Assembly: GCF_020026915.1 (NCBI RefSeq)
Contig: NZ_JAINUY010000007.1
Coordinates: 186,001 to 250,000, forward strand
From: Flavobacterium potami
GTDB lineage: Bacteria > Bacteroidota > Bacteroidia > Flavobacteriales > Flavobacteriaceae
Reading direction: 5' to 3'
Length of the DNA stretch: 64,000 nt
Both the position numbers and the translations under genes were made by a program. The notes beneath the pieces were generated by a model. That model was not told where the DNA came from. It saw nothing but the letters and a program-made list of their open reading frames with translations, and did no database searches. Shown piece by piece: positions 26,744 through 35,221 of the stretch (position 1 is the stretch's first letter; the number at the start of each line of letters is the position of its first letter).

Positions 26744-27103
26744 TTAGAGAATGTGTCAATTTGGAAATGTGGCAATTTGATAATTAGATAATTAGAAAAT
26801 GATTTCATAGATCGTATATCTGTATAGGCGCATTACAGTGCGTCTAATGTTTTGCAAATTTAAACCCGACAGGTTTTCAAAACCTGTCGGGTTTAGTTCT
26901 TGTGATTTGTTTCATTAAATTGCCTCCAAATTTATCTGGAGGAATAAGATGTATGATGAAAAAGTGCTTTAGCCAAACGTTATAGTTCGGCTAAAGCCCT
27001 TTTTTTTAGATTTCTAACAGAAACCTCCAGCTGAAGCAGGAGGCAATTGATTTTTTTTTAATGAAGAGAAATTGTCTAATTATCTAATTGACACATTTTC
27101 TAA
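26743..27103. repeat. Intergenic unit with inverted AT-rich termini, copy 2
   Basis: The left terminus (about 26743-26765, TTAGAGAATGTGTCAATTTG) is complementary to the right terminus (about 27070-27103, AATTGACACATTTTCTAATTA less one base). Within lie three hairpins: 26862-26894 (perfect 16-bp arms, AAACCCGACAGGTTTT), CTTTAGCC/GGCTAAAG at 26971-26998, and CCTCC/GGAGG stems at 26927-26943 and 27026-27043. The right terminus overlaps the 3' end of the phosphodiesterase gene by a few bases. Confidence 0.6.
26862..26900 (+). terminator. Terminator after the SDR gene
   Basis: Near-perfect 16-bp inverted repeat with a minimal loop, arms AAACCCGACAGGTTTT at 26862-26877 and the complement at 26879-26894. 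It resembles the shorter stem after the SulP gene. Confidence 0.75.
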
Positions 27104-28302
27104 TTAGCCAACATTGCATCAACATCACTCAATTTCCCATCAATTTTTCCAATTTTTAAACCTAAAATTTCAGCGATTAAAGGATAAACAGAAACATTCG
27201 GGAATGTTTTTACTCTTTTATTTACTTTAAAAGCAGGGCCTTTTGCATAAAAAATAGCGTGCATGTCTTTCTCGTTATTATCATAACCATGAGTTCCACC
27301 TTTTATATGTGTGCTTTCTTTAGTTACTAAACTCCAGCCTTTTTCGGCTTCGATAACAAAATCATGCGCACGCGGATTTGAACCGTAGTGTAGTCTTTTT
27401 GGAACCTCAGAAGATTTCCAAAACTTAATATGTTTTACTTTCTTTAAGGCATTCGCGATAGAATCTTGATAACCAGGTTTTGCCTGTATACTCATTATTG
27501 GGTTGATTACATCTTTGTAGCCGAGCCATTCTGGTTTTAAATAATCTAAAACGGCCACTTTTTTATCATTACTGATATTCGCCATTCCGTGATCAGAAAC
27601 AATGATTAAATTGATTTGTTTCCCAATTGGCAATTGATCTAATCTCCTTGAAATTTCTCCCATTATGGAATCCATTTTGATTACGGCTTTTTTAGTTTCT
27701 GGTGAAAGTGGTCCAAAATTATGTCCAGAATGATCTGGTTCATCAAAATATAAAGTAACAAGATGAGGTCTTTGTTTCTCAGGAAGTTGTAACCATTTCA
27801 TAACCGTATCGATTCTTGCTCCATAAGGAACTTTACCATCATAATTTTTGAAATAACTCGGATTTCTTTTGTCAATATCAGAACCTGGCCAAAAGAAAGA
27901 AGCTGTTTTTACGCCTTGTTGTTCTGCTAAATTCCAAATCGGATTTCCACCATAAAATCTTGAATCATTTTTCGCATTGCTTGACAATGAAAAAGATTGG
28001 TTTAAAGAAGCGTCATAAAAAACATTATTAATAATTCCATGATGATCTGGATAAAGTCCTGTGACAATCGTATAATGATTAGGGAAAGTTTTACTTGGAT
28101 AAGAAGGTTTCATTGATTTGGCATGAACACCTTCTTTTTCAATTTGTTTCAGATTTGGAAGATTATATTGCTTTCCGTAATCCCAGCGAAAACCATCCAT
28201 AGAAACTAAAACAACATAATTGTCTTTATTGTTTTGGGCTTGTAAAAAAGTTGTAAGAAGTAAGAATGTAAAAGATAAAAGGTGAGTAGTGAATTTTCTC
28301 AT
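27100..28302 (-). CDS. Secreted nucleotide pyrophosphatase/phosphodiesterase (alkaline-phosphatase superfamily)
   Basis: The 400-residue protein has a signal peptide (ending LLTTFLQAQ). It then has the NPP-type metal and nucleophile motifs: VVLVSMDGFRWDY (metal Asp near 36), KPSYPSKTFPNHYTIVTGLYP with the nucleophilic Thr in SKTFPNHY, YFDEPDHSGHNFGP, VSDHGMANIS and the late IKGGTHGYDN. Such enzymes cleave phosphodiester or pyrophosphate bonds of nucleotides or lipids in the periplasm or outside. The substrate class is not resolved. Confidence 0.9.
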   Translation of the reverse strand: MRKFTTHLLSFTFLLLTTFLQAQNNKDNYVVLVSMDGFRWDYGKQYNLPNLKQIEKEGVHAKSMKPSYPSKTFPNHYTIVTGLYPDHHGIINNVFYDASLNQSFSLSSNAKNDSRFYGGNPIWNLAEQQGVKTASFFWPGSDIDKRNPSYFKNYDGKVPYGARIDTVMKWLQLPEKQRPHLVTLYFDEPDHSGHNFGPLSPETKKAVIKMDSIMGEISRRLDQLPIGKQINLIIVSDHGMANISNDKKVAVLDYLKPEWLGYKDVINPIMSIQAKPGYQDSIANALKKVKHIKFWKSSEVPKRLHYGSNPRAHDFVIEAEKGWSLVTKESTHIKGGTHGYDNNEKDMHAIFYAKGPAFKVNKRVKTFPNVSVYPLIAEILGLKIGKIDGKLSDVDAMLAN

Positions 28303-28382
28303 TTTGCAATTTTAAATAGAACTGCAAAGGTATTAATATCACATTTTTTAAAAAGAAAGAGAATGTTAAATAAAAGAAAGTC

Positions 28383-28463
28383 GCCACGAATTACACGAAT
28401 TTCCACAAATTTTATTTCACAATACTTAAAAAATAATTAGTGAAAATTCGTGTAATTCGTGGC
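28383..28463. repeat. Intergenic inverted-repeat element (GCCACGAATT family)
   Basis: 24-bp arms 28383-28406 and 28440-28463 (GCCACGAATTACACGAATTT core) pair with at most two mismatches around a 33-bp AT-rich spacer. A diverged relative flanks the GxxExxY gene (34752-34783 and 35184-35215), and an isolated half lies at 34670-34693. Confidence 0.75.
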
Positions 28464-28473
28464 AAACAAAAAA

Positions 28474-28503
28474 AAAGCGCCAGATAAAAATCTGACGCTT
28501 TTA
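28474..28503 (-). terminator. Terminator after groEL
   Basis: An 11-bp stem (28474-28484 and 28491-28501, AAAGCGCCAGA / TCTGACGCTTT, one mismatch) with a T-rich tail when read on the minus strand, 20 bp beyond the groEL stop. Confidence 0.85.
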
Positions 28504-28523
28504 AGTTTTAAGAAGAGAATGAA

Positions 28524-30155
28524 TTACATCATTCCTGGCATTCCGCCACCCATTGGCATTCCGCCTCCAGCGTTTTCTTCTTTAATATCAATCAATGCAC
28601 ATTCTGTAGTTAAGATCATTCCAGAAACAGATGCAGCATTTTCAAGAGCTACACGAGTTACTTTTTTAGGATCGATAATTCCAGCAGTAAGCATATCTAC
28701 GTATTCGTCAGTTTTTGCATTGTATCCAAAATCACCTGAACCTTCAGAAACTTTAGCTACAACAACAGAACCTTCAAGACCAGCGTTTTCAACGATAGTT
28801 CTCAATGGAGATTCAACAGCGCGAGAAACGATTTGGATTCCTGTTGCTTCGTCAGAGTTGTCCGCTTTTAAGTCAGTTAAAGCAATTTTAGCTCTCAATA
28901 AAGCAACACCACCACCAGCAACGATTCCTTCTTCAACAGCAGCACGAGTTGCGTGTAAAGCGTCATCAACTCTGTCTTTTTTCTCTTTCATTTCAACTTC
29001 AGAAGCTGCACCAACATAAAGAACTGCAACACCTCCAGCTAATTTAGCCAAACGCTCTTGTAATTTTTCTTTATCGTAATCAGATGTAGTAGTTTCCATC
29101 TGACCTTTAATTTGGTTCACACGATTTTTGATGATATCTGCTTCACCAGCACCGCTTACGATAGTTGTATTGTCTTTGTCGATAGAAACTCTTTTTGCGT
29201 TTCCTAACATTTCGATAGTTGTATTTTCTAAAGTATAACCTCTTTCTTCAGAAATTACAGTTCCACCAGTTAAGATTGCGATATCTTCTAACATTGCTTT
29301 TCTTCTGTCTCCAAAACCTGGGGCTTTTACAGCCGCAATTTTAAGAGCACCTCTTAATTTGTTAACAACCAAAGTAGAAAGAGCTTCACCGTCAACATCT
29401 TCAGCGATAATCAATAATGGTTTTCCTGATTGTGCAACTGGCTCTAAAACTGGAAGTAATTCTTTTAAAGAAGAAACTTTTTTGTCATATAATAAGATGT
29501 ATGGAGAGTCTAATTCAACTTCCATTTTCTCTGGATTTGTTACGAAGTAAGGAGAAAGATATCCTCTGTCAAACTGCATTCCTTCAACAACGTCAACGAA
29601 AGTGTCAGTTCCTTTAGCTTCTTCAACAGTGATAACACCTTCTTTTCCAACTTTAGCGAAAGCTGTAGCGATTAATTCACCAATAACTTCGTCATTGTTA
29701 GCAGAAATAGAAGCAATTTGTTTGATTTTGTCAGAATCGCTTCCAACAACTTTAGCTTGTTTTGCAAGGTCAGCTACGATAGTTTCAACAGCTTTGTCGA
29801 TACCACGTTTCAAGTCCATTGGATTTGCACCTGCAGCAACGTTTTTCAAACCTTCTTTTACGATAGCTTGCGCTAAAACTGTAGCCGTTGTTGTACCGTC
29901 TCCAGCTAAATCATTGGTTTTAGAAGCAACTTCTTTCACCATTTGCGCACCCATATTTTCTAATGCGTCTTTTAATTCGATTTCTTTTGCAACAGAAACA
30001 CCATCTTTAGTAACAGTTGGTCCACCAAATGATTTTCCGATAATTACGTTACGACCTTTTGGTCCAAGAGTTACTTTTACAGCATTTGCTAATGCATCAA
30101 CACCACGTTTTAAACCGTCACGTGCTTCAATATCAAATTTTATATCTTTTGCCAT
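28524..30155 (-). CDS. groEL: Chaperonin GroEL
   Basis: The 543-residue 60-kDa chaperonin forms the double-ring folding chamber with GroES. It is recognisable end to end: VTLGPKGRNVIIGKSFGGPTVTKDG, AGDGTTTATVLAQ, the ATPase Asp in VEEGIVAGGGVAL and DEYVDMLTAGIIDPKKV, and the Gly/Met-rich C-terminal tail GGGMPMGGGMPGMM. It is the second gene of a groES-groEL operon, 84 bp after groES. Several long antisense frames across it are shadows. Confidence 0.99.
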   Translation of the reverse strand: MAKDIKFDIEARDGLKRGVDALANAVKVTLGPKGRNVIIGKSFGGPTVTKDGVSVAKEIELKDALENMGAQMVKEVASKTNDLAGDGTTTATVLAQAIVKEGLKNVAAGANPMDLKRGIDKAVETIVADLAKQAKVVGSDSDKIKQIASISANNDEVIGELIATAFAKVGKEGVITVEEAKGTDTFVDVVEGMQFDRGYLSPYFVTNPEKMEVELDSPYILLYDKKVSSLKELLPVLEPVAQSGKPLLIIAEDVDGEALSTLVVNKLRGALKIAAVKAPGFGDRRKAMLEDIAILTGGTVISEERGYTLENTTIEMLGNAKRVSIDKDNTTIVSGAGEADIIKNRVNQIKGQMETTTSDYDKEKLQERLAKLAGGVAVLYVGAASEVEMKEKKDRVDDALHATRAAVEEGIVAGGGVALLRAKIALTDLKADNSDEATGIQIVSRAVESPLRTIVENAGLEGSVVVAKVSEGSGDFGYNAKTDEYVDMLTAGIIDPKKVTRVALENAASVSGMILTTECALIDIKEENAGGGMPMGGGMPGMM

Positions 30156-30239
30156 TTTAATTTTTGTTTAAAGTTTGATTTGTTTCAAGTTAATGAAGTT
30201 CTTAATTCTGAATACTTCGAACTTAATACAATATATTTT

Positions 30240-30518
30240 TTAGATGATTGCAAGAATATCGTCTTCACGCATAATCAAATAATCAACTCCTTCTGATTTT
30301 ATTACTTCTGTTCTTGCAAATTGACCATAAAGTACAGTGTCTCCTACTTTGACAGTCATTGTATGATCTTTAGATCCGTTTCCTACTGCAACTACAGTTC
30401 CTTTTTGTGGTTTTTCTTTGGCAGTATCAGGAATAAAAATACCTGATGCAGTTTTAGTCTCAGCTGCAGCAGGCTCAATAAGTACGCGGTCTGAAAGCGG
30501 TTTAATGTTTAAAGCCAT
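30240..30518 (-). CDS. groES: Co-chaperonin GroES
   Basis: The 92-residue heptameric lid of GroEL. It shows the start IKPLSDRVLIEPAAAETKT, the mobile loop ASGIFIPDTAKEKPQKG, and VKVGDTVLYGQFARTEV. Usual length. It leads groEL by 84 bp. Confidence 0.98.
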   Translation of the reverse strand: MALNIKPLSDRVLIEPAAAETKTASGIFIPDTAKEKPQKGTVVAVGNGSKDHTMTVKVGDTVLYGQFARTEVIKSEGVDYLIMREDDILAII

Positions 30519-30566
30519 GATTTTATATTATTATAAGTTATACGTTTTTTTCTGTTCTATAAACTT

Positions 30567-30581
30567 TCAGAAACTATGCCA
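30567..30581 (-). promoter_or_regulatory. Possible -24/-12-type element upstream of groES
   Basis: Read on the minus strand, TGGCATAGTTTCTGA lies about 50-65 bp upstream of the groES ATG. It matches the sigma-54 core TGGCA-N-TTGC with a defect at the -12 C. A sigma-54 activator gene lies about 3 kb upstream in the same block. It is suggestive only. Confidence 0.25.
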
Positions 30582-30613
30582 TGCTAGAAAAACTGACATT
30601 ATTTCTTAAAAAA

Positions 30614-30645
30614 AATGCCAGCTTTGACAGGCTGGCATTAGATTT
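30614..30645 (-). terminator. Terminator after secG
   Basis: A 9-bp perfect stem (30614-30622 and 30631-30639, AATGCCAGC) followed on the minus strand by a run of T. It is 22 bp beyond the secG stop and separates secG from groES. Confidence 0.85.
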
Positions 30646-30660
30646 TATATTAAGCTAAAA

Positions 30661-31002
30661 TTATTTAGTAGCTGGTGCTGCTGGAGCAGGAGTAGTTCCT
30701 TGTGCTGGAGCAGTTGGTACATTTGCAGGAGCTTCAGTTTTATCAATGATTTTAGATTCAGTATCACTTAAAGATCCAGAGAAACTTAAGCTAGAAAGTA
30801 AAATTAATACAATTAAAATGGTAGCTAAAGTCCATGTACTTTTGTCTAAGAAGTCAGTTGTTTTTTGTACTCCACCTAACATTTGCGTTCCGCTGATAGT
30901 AGAAGATAATCCACCTCCTTTAGGGTTTTGTACCATGATAACTACGATCAATAGAAAACAAACTATTGTGATTAAAACTAAAAAAATTGAAAATGTGCTC
31001 AT
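30661..31002 (-). CDS. secG: Preprotein translocase subunit SecG
   Basis: SecG is the small auxiliary subunit of the SecYEG channel. The 113-residue product has two membrane helices (residues ~3-23 and 55-74). Between them is the conserved loop VQNPKGGGLSSTISGTQMLGG, which ends in KTTDFLDKSTW. The C-terminus is an Ala/Pro-rich low-complexity tail, longer than in E. coli. It begins 3 bp after the stop of the 545-residue protein gene. Confidence 0.95.
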   Translation of the reverse strand: MSTFSIFLVLITIVCFLLIVVIMVQNPKGGGLSSTISGTQMLGGVQKTTDFLDKSTWTLATILIVLILLSSLSFSGSLSDTESKIIDKTEAPANVPTAPAQGTTPAPAAPATK

Positions 31003-31005
31003 TAC

Positions 31006-32643
31006 TTAATTATTGTTATTGTTATTTTGTTGTAAAATCTTTATATCCGATATGCGGTCTGCAAAGAAAGTAATTTTTTCTGGATATTTCAAAATTAATA
31101 TTTCATAAGCCTGAATTGCTTTTGTATATTTCTTTTGTTCCAGATAAACCCTAGCCAAAGTCTCTGTCATCAGATAGGAATTGTCCTCAGAATTGCTTTC
31201 AATTTGAACAACCGGTGCGCTGGTTCCTGGTTTTATTGGAGAGATTTTTGGGTTGTTTTCGATAAACTTATCTATAATCTCAGCCTTTTTTTGTCTTTCT
31301 TCAATAATTAATTGTTCTTCTTTTTGTGTTTCTGCAACTGTCTTTTCGCTTTCTTTTTCTTCAGAAATTTCATTTGAACGGTCAATAGGTTCCGTTCTGG
31401 ATAATTGCAACCACTCTTGGAAAGAATGTTTTTCGTTGATTGTAAAATCTAAAGGTACTCCAATCTCTAAATGTTCTGTTGCTGTTTTTACAGTTTCATT
31501 AGGTTCTTCGATTACTTTTTCAATCTCTGGAAGAACTTGTTCTGTTGCATCATTTATAATTTCTTCCTGAATTTCTTCTTTCGGTTGTTCAGGAATTCTA
31601 TTTTCGGTTTCCTTAATGGAGGGAACAATTGGTCGTTCAACGGGATTCATTTTAAATTCCGGAATAATCATTTCTTCAATGACACTGTCATCCTCGTCTT
31701 CTTCAACTGAATTTAAAGTGGATTGCTCAACGATTTCGATTTTTGGTTCTTCAACAATTTTTGGTTCCTCAGCAAGCGAAGCTTCAGCTTCTTTTATTGA
31801 GTTTAAAATAGAACGTTCAATTGCAGCATCAATTTTTGGCTGTTCAGGTGTTACAGGTTCCTCTGGTTTAGAAGGTGTTTCAGAAACTTTGATAGAACTT
31901 AAAATAGAATTTTCAATGCGATCAATTTTAGGTTCTTCTGTTTTTATTGGCTCTATAAAAGCGCTTGTTTCTATTTCTTTTGTAACTTCAGAAATAGGTT
32001 CTTCAGTTGGGTCTGTTTTCTTTTGTTCTTCAGAGATCGGTTTTTCATATGTTACCGATTGTGCTTCTTTGATTGCTGCAAAAATAGATTCGTCAATTAC
32101 TGGAAGCGTTTTTGGTTCTTCAATTTGAACTGGTTTTTCAAAAGTTATAGCCTGAGCTTCTTTAATAGCAGTAAAAATTGCAGGATCTATTTCTGGAGTA
32201 TTTTTAGGTTTTTCAGTACTAGTCGGTTCTTCTGTAATGTTTTTTTCAGTTACTATATTGGTAGTAGGAATAGTCTGTTCGTCAGCTTCTGTTTTTACTT
32301 CGATAGCTTTTCTGATTTGTTCTGGCGAAATTATTTCACTTTCAAAAACAGTAATCTCAAGAAGATCTCTCAGTTTTTGTTCGTAGAAATCGTTTTGTAT
32401 AGATGTAAATTCATCAGAAGTAATAAAATCAAATAAAACAGAACGATCTGATGTATGTGCCGCTGTAACTTTTAACGCATAATTATACTTAAAACTGTTT
32501 TGATTGTAAAGTCCTTTTAATCGTAATGCACGTGCACTCTGAAAATATGGAAATTCATTCAAAACACTTCCTAATGCGTCCGCCTGCTTTTCTGTAATAG
32601 CATCGGGTTTATTCATTAAGTAGGTATAATCAGTAACATTCAT
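31006..32643 (-). CDS. Repeat-rich acidic protein with TPR-like end, between lptE and secG
   Basis: The 545-residue cytoplasmic-looking protein has no signal peptide. Residues ~1-120 are helical (MNVTDYTYLMNKPDAITEKQ; FPYFQSARALRLKGLYNQ). Residues ~135-400 form a long acidic, Pro/Glu-rich region with at least five degenerate copies of a unit ending IxxSIxxxIKEAE, for example PAIFTAIKEAQAITFEKP and ESIFAAIKEAQSVTYEKP. The last ~60 residues (LARVYLEQKKYTKAIQAYEIL) look like one or two TPR units. Role unknown. The gene sits between lptE and secG, an envelope-biogenesis context. Confidence 0.8.
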   Translation of the reverse strand: MNVTDYTYLMNKPDAITEKQADALGSVLNEFPYFQSARALRLKGLYNQNSFKYNYALKVTAAHTSDRSVLFDFITSDEFTSIQNDFYEQKLRDLLEITVFESEIISPEQIRKAIEVKTEADEQTIPTTNIVTEKNITEEPTSTEKPKNTPEIDPAIFTAIKEAQAITFEKPVQIEEPKTLPVIDESIFAAIKEAQSVTYEKPISEEQKKTDPTEEPISEVTKEIETSAFIEPIKTEEPKIDRIENSILSSIKVSETPSKPEEPVTPEQPKIDAAIERSILNSIKEAEASLAEEPKIVEEPKIEIVEQSTLNSVEEDEDDSVIEEMIIPEFKMNPVERPIVPSIKETENRIPEQPKEEIQEEIINDATEQVLPEIEKVIEEPNETVKTATEHLEIGVPLDFTINEKHSFQEWLQLSRTEPIDRSNEISEEKESEKTVAETQKEEQLIIEERQKKAEIIDKFIENNPKISPIKPGTSAPVVQIESNSEDNSYLMTETLARVYLEQKKYTKAIQAYEILILKYPEKITFFADRISDIKILQQNNNNNN

Positions 32644-32728
32644 TATTCTCTGTTTAATCTGTTTAAATTATTTAATTGTTTCATCGATTAAACGTTTTTA
32701 CGATTAAACGATTCGACAGAATGGCAAA

Positions 32729-33244
32729 TTACCATTTAGCCAATGATTCATTAAATATATCCTGAGTAATTCTTTCAAAGATAGTTTTTATAGCATCATT
32801 TAAGGTAGATCCTGTAGGAAGCTGTTGTCCAGGAAAGTCATAATAGAATTCGAAAGTTCTCTCAAAATCATCTGCTTCTTTTTTCTTATTCGTAAAACGT
32901 ACATTAACACGAATAGACAAACGGTTTTGTGCAGCACCTACGTCACCATTTGTTACCGCTGTTGCTGACATTGGAGTAGTTCTGTAATCTACAATTTCTC
33001 CTTCATAAACCAAATCACCTGCATTGCTAACTAAGTTTAAGTTGGTTTGATTCATAATCAACTCTTGTAGGGCCAATGTAAAAGTTCTATCGATTCCAGG
33101 TTCGATCAAATCAGCATTATTTTGGAAGAAATTAACCTGAAATGTTTTGGCGTCTATTGGTTTCGCTCCTGTAAAATTGTAGACAGAACAACCACTTAAC
33201 ATAAAAAGGCTTAAAAAGGCGAAAAGAGAATATATTTTTTTCAT
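32729..33244 (-). CDS. lptE: LptE-family outer-membrane LPS-assembly lipoprotein
   Basis: The 171-residue protein has a lipobox, LSGCSVYNFTGA (lipidated Cys19). The body follows the pattern of the Bacteroidota LptE/LptE-like family: FQVNFFQNNADLIEPGIDRTF, LVYEGEIVDYRTTPMSAT, RLSIRVNVRFTNKK, and the terminal AIKTIFERITQDIFNESLAKW (one motif, 21 residues without its last). LptE plugs LptD, which inserts LPS in the outer membrane. It lies between the sigma-54 activator and the repeat protein, all on the minus strand. Confidence 0.88.
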   Translation of the reverse strand: MKKIYSLFAFLSLFMLSGCSVYNFTGAKPIDAKTFQVNFFQNNADLIEPGIDRTFTLALQELIMNQTNLNLVSNAGDLVYEGEIVDYRTTPMSATAVTNGDVGAAQNRLSIRVNVRFTNKKKEADDFERTFEFYYDFPGQQLPTGSTLNDAIKTIFERITQDIFNESLAKW

Positions 33245-33274
33245 AATGTGTATTAGTCAAATTCCAATATTTTG

Positions 33275-33326
33275 AAATTCCAAATTCCAAATTTCGCCAA
33301 ATATACTAATTTGGGATTTGGAATTT
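33275..33326. repeat. AT-rich inverted repeat upstream of lptE
   Basis: Arms 33275-33294 (AAATTCCAAATTCCAAATTT) and 33308-33326 (AATTTGGGATTTGGAATTT) pair with one or two mismatches in the 97-bp gap between the sigma-54 activator and lptE. It may end the activator transcript or be a mobile palindrome. Confidence 0.65.
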
Positions 33327-33341
33327 AAAAATTGAGATTTA

Positions 33342-34601
33342 TTATAGGTCGAATTGCTTGATTTTACGATAAAGAGTTCTTTCAGAAATACCCAATTCGT
33401 CTGCAGCAGCTTTACGTTTGCCTTTGTTTTTTTCTAATGATTTTTTGATCATTTCGATTTCTTTTTGTTCCAAGCGTAAAATTTCTTCTTCTTCGATCGT
33501 TTCAGCAAACAAATAATTATCATCTGGAATTTGGTAGCTTTCTTCGCGAACGGCTGGCGTTGTCATAACAGCTGTTCTTGGTTCTTCTTCAAAATCAATT
33601 TCGCTGTCGTTCTGTTGATTTCCGTATATCTTTTGAATTAAATTCGGATTAATATCCTGCACTTTTGAAGTACCGTTTTTCATTAATTCTAAAGTCAGTT
33701 TTTTCAAATCATTCAGGTCGCTTCTCATATCAAAAAGTACCTTATATAATATGTCTCTTTCTGTACTGAAATCGCTTTCTTTTTTACTGTCGCTAATAAC
33801 AGAAGGTAAATTGCTTCCTTCGGCTGGCAAATAAGATTGTAAAGTTGCTAGGCTAATGTCGCGATTCGTTTCTAAAACAGAAATCTGCTCCGCCACATTT
33901 CGAAGCTGACGAATGTTTCCGCTCCATCTGAATTTTTGTAAAAGTTGAACGGCATCGTCATCCAGTCTTAAAGGTGGCATTTTGTATTTATGTGCAAAAT
34001 CGGCCACAAACTTTCTGAACAATAAATGGATATCGTCGTTTCTTTCTCTTAAAGGAGGTAATGTAATTTCTACCGTGCTTAAACGATAATACAAATCTTC
34101 ACGGAATTTGCCTTTTTCGATAGCATTGAATAAATTCACGTTGGTTGCCGCAACGATTCTCACATTTGTTTTTTGAACCTGAGACGAACCTACTTTTATA
34201 AATTCACCGTTTTCTAAAACACGAAGTAATCTTACTTGAGTTGTTAATGGCAATTCACCAACTTCGTCTAGGAAAATTGTTCCGCCGTCAGCCACTTCAA
34301 AGTAACCTTCACGTGTACTTGTTGCGCCTGTAAAAGCGCCTTTTTCGTGTCCGAAAAGTTCACTGTCAATTGTTCCTTCCGGAATTGCACCGCAGTTTAC
34401 TGCAATATATTTACCATGCTTTCTATGCGAAAGCGAATGTATAATTCTAGGAATGTTTTCTTTACCAACACCACTTTCCCCAGTTACCATTACTGAAATA
34501 TCAGTTGGAGCAACCTGAATGGCTTTTTCGATAGCACGATTTAATTTCGGATCATTACCAATAATCTCAAATCGTTGTTTTATTGCTTGAACTGTTTCCA
34601 T
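33342..34601 (-). CDS. Sigma-54-dependent transcriptional activator (no receiver domain)
   Basis: The 419-residue AAA+ enhancer-binding protein begins almost directly with the sigma-54 interaction domain. It has Walker A GESGVGKE (41-48), the sigma-54-contact loop GAFTGA (88-93), Walker B GGTIFLDEVGELP, and arginine-finger region FREDLYYRLSTVEITLPPLRER. After a ~100-residue linker a Fis-type HTH closes the protein (KRKAAADELGISERTLYRKIKQ). There is no N-terminal sensor domain, so activity may be set by abundance or a separate partner. The block miaB-activator-lptE is conserved in flavobacteria to my knowledge. Confidence 0.95.
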   Translation of the reverse strand: METVQAIKQRFEIIGNDPKLNRAIEKAIQVAPTDISVMVTGESGVGKENIPRIIHSLSHRKHGKYIAVNCGAIPEGTIDSELFGHEKGAFTGATSTREGYFEVADGGTIFLDEVGELPLTTQVRLLRVLENGEFIKVGSSQVQKTNVRIVAATNVNLFNAIEKGKFREDLYYRLSTVEITLPPLRERNDDIHLLFRKFVADFAHKYKMPPLRLDDDAVQLLQKFRWSGNIRQLRNVAEQISVLETNRDISLATLQSYLPAEGSNLPSVISDSKKESDFSTERDILYKVLFDMRSDLNDLKKLTLELMKNGTSKVQDINPNLIQKIYGNQQNDSEIDFEEEPRTAVMTTPAVREESYQIPDDNYLFAETIEEEEILRLEQKEIEMIKKSLEKNKGKRKAAADELGISERTLYRKIKQFDL

Positions 34602-34751
34602 ATTAGATTTTGTTTCAAGTTTTTATTTGTTTCAGGTTTTGCCTAAAACTTTGGCTTGTATTTTTGTTTGCCACGAATTTCTCGAATTTCACTAATTTTT
34701 GAAATCGTGTCAATGTATAACTCTTTTATGTTGTAATGTCTTTATTAAATT

Positions 34752-34783
34752 AACCACAAATTACGCAAATTACCACAAATTCG
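34752..34783. repeat. Left inverted repeat flanking the GxxExxY gene
   Basis: The sequence AACCACAAATTACGCAAATT and onward is complementary to 35184-35215 on the other side of the gene, with about three mismatches over 30 bp. Confidence 0.75.
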
Positions 34784-34785
34784 TT

Positions 34786-35175
34786 TTATGAATTTATTAA
34801 TCGTTTGTGTGTTAATGATTTGTTTTGAAAGTTTGCGATTATTCCAACAGGTGTATCGGCCAATTTCATATAATTTAATACTTGTGCAAGATGATCATTG
34901 CATACTTCCTTTACTGATTTTACTTCTAATATTATGTCATCATATACTACGAAATCGGCATAAAATTTATGAGGCAAAATAACTCCTTTATACTCAATTG
35001 CAAATTCCTTCTCTCGTTGATAAGGAATTCCATGATTTTTAAATTCAACCTCTAATGCGTCTTTATATACAATTTCAAGTAAACCAGGCCCTAATAATCT
35101 ATGTACTTCCATACATATTCCTACTATTTGGTAGTTTTCCTCTTTTTTATAATAATATTCGGTTGTATTAGTCAT
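34786..35175 (-). CDS. GxxExxY protein (PD-(D/E)XK-like)
   Basis: The 129-residue protein has the family-naming motif GLLEIVY (residues 31-37) in VHRLLGPGLLEIVYKDALEVEF (read as two parts). The nuclease-like core is FYADFVVYDDIILEVKSV, with the D-x(n)-E-x-K pattern of PD-(D/E)XK folds, followed by HLAQVLNYMKL. The family is common and repeated in Bacteroidota genomes; its role is not established. The gene lies between miaB and the sigma-54 activator, within inverted repeats that abut both ends, and looks inserted into an otherwise conserved block. Confidence 0.9.
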   Translation of the reverse strand: MTNTTEYYYKKEENYQIVGICMEVHRLLGPGLLEIVYKDALEVEFKNHGIPYQREKEFAIEYKGVILPHKFYADFVVYDDIILEVKSVKEVCNDHLAQVLNYMKLADTPVGIIANFQNKSLTHKRLINS

Positions 35176-35183
35176 GAAAAATT

Positions 35184-35215
35184 AATTTGTGAAAATTTGC
35201 GTAATTTGCGGTTAA
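35184..35215. repeat. Right inverted repeat flanking the GxxExxY gene
   Basis: Partner of 34752-34783; the reverse complement reads TTAACCGCAAATTACGCAAA and onward. It ends 7 bp before the miaB stop. Confidence 0.75.
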
Positions 35216-35221
35216 CAAAAA

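Noticed and set aside
28459..30171. Long plus-strand frames antisense to groEL (186 and 189 codons)
   Set aside because: They lie wholly over groEL, have composition typical of the reverse frame of a highly expressed gene, and show no family motif.
31253..32436. Plus-strand frames over the repeat protein (up to 170 codons)
   Set aside because: Antisense shadow of a Glu/Pro repeat region, giving Phe/Ser-rich sequence.
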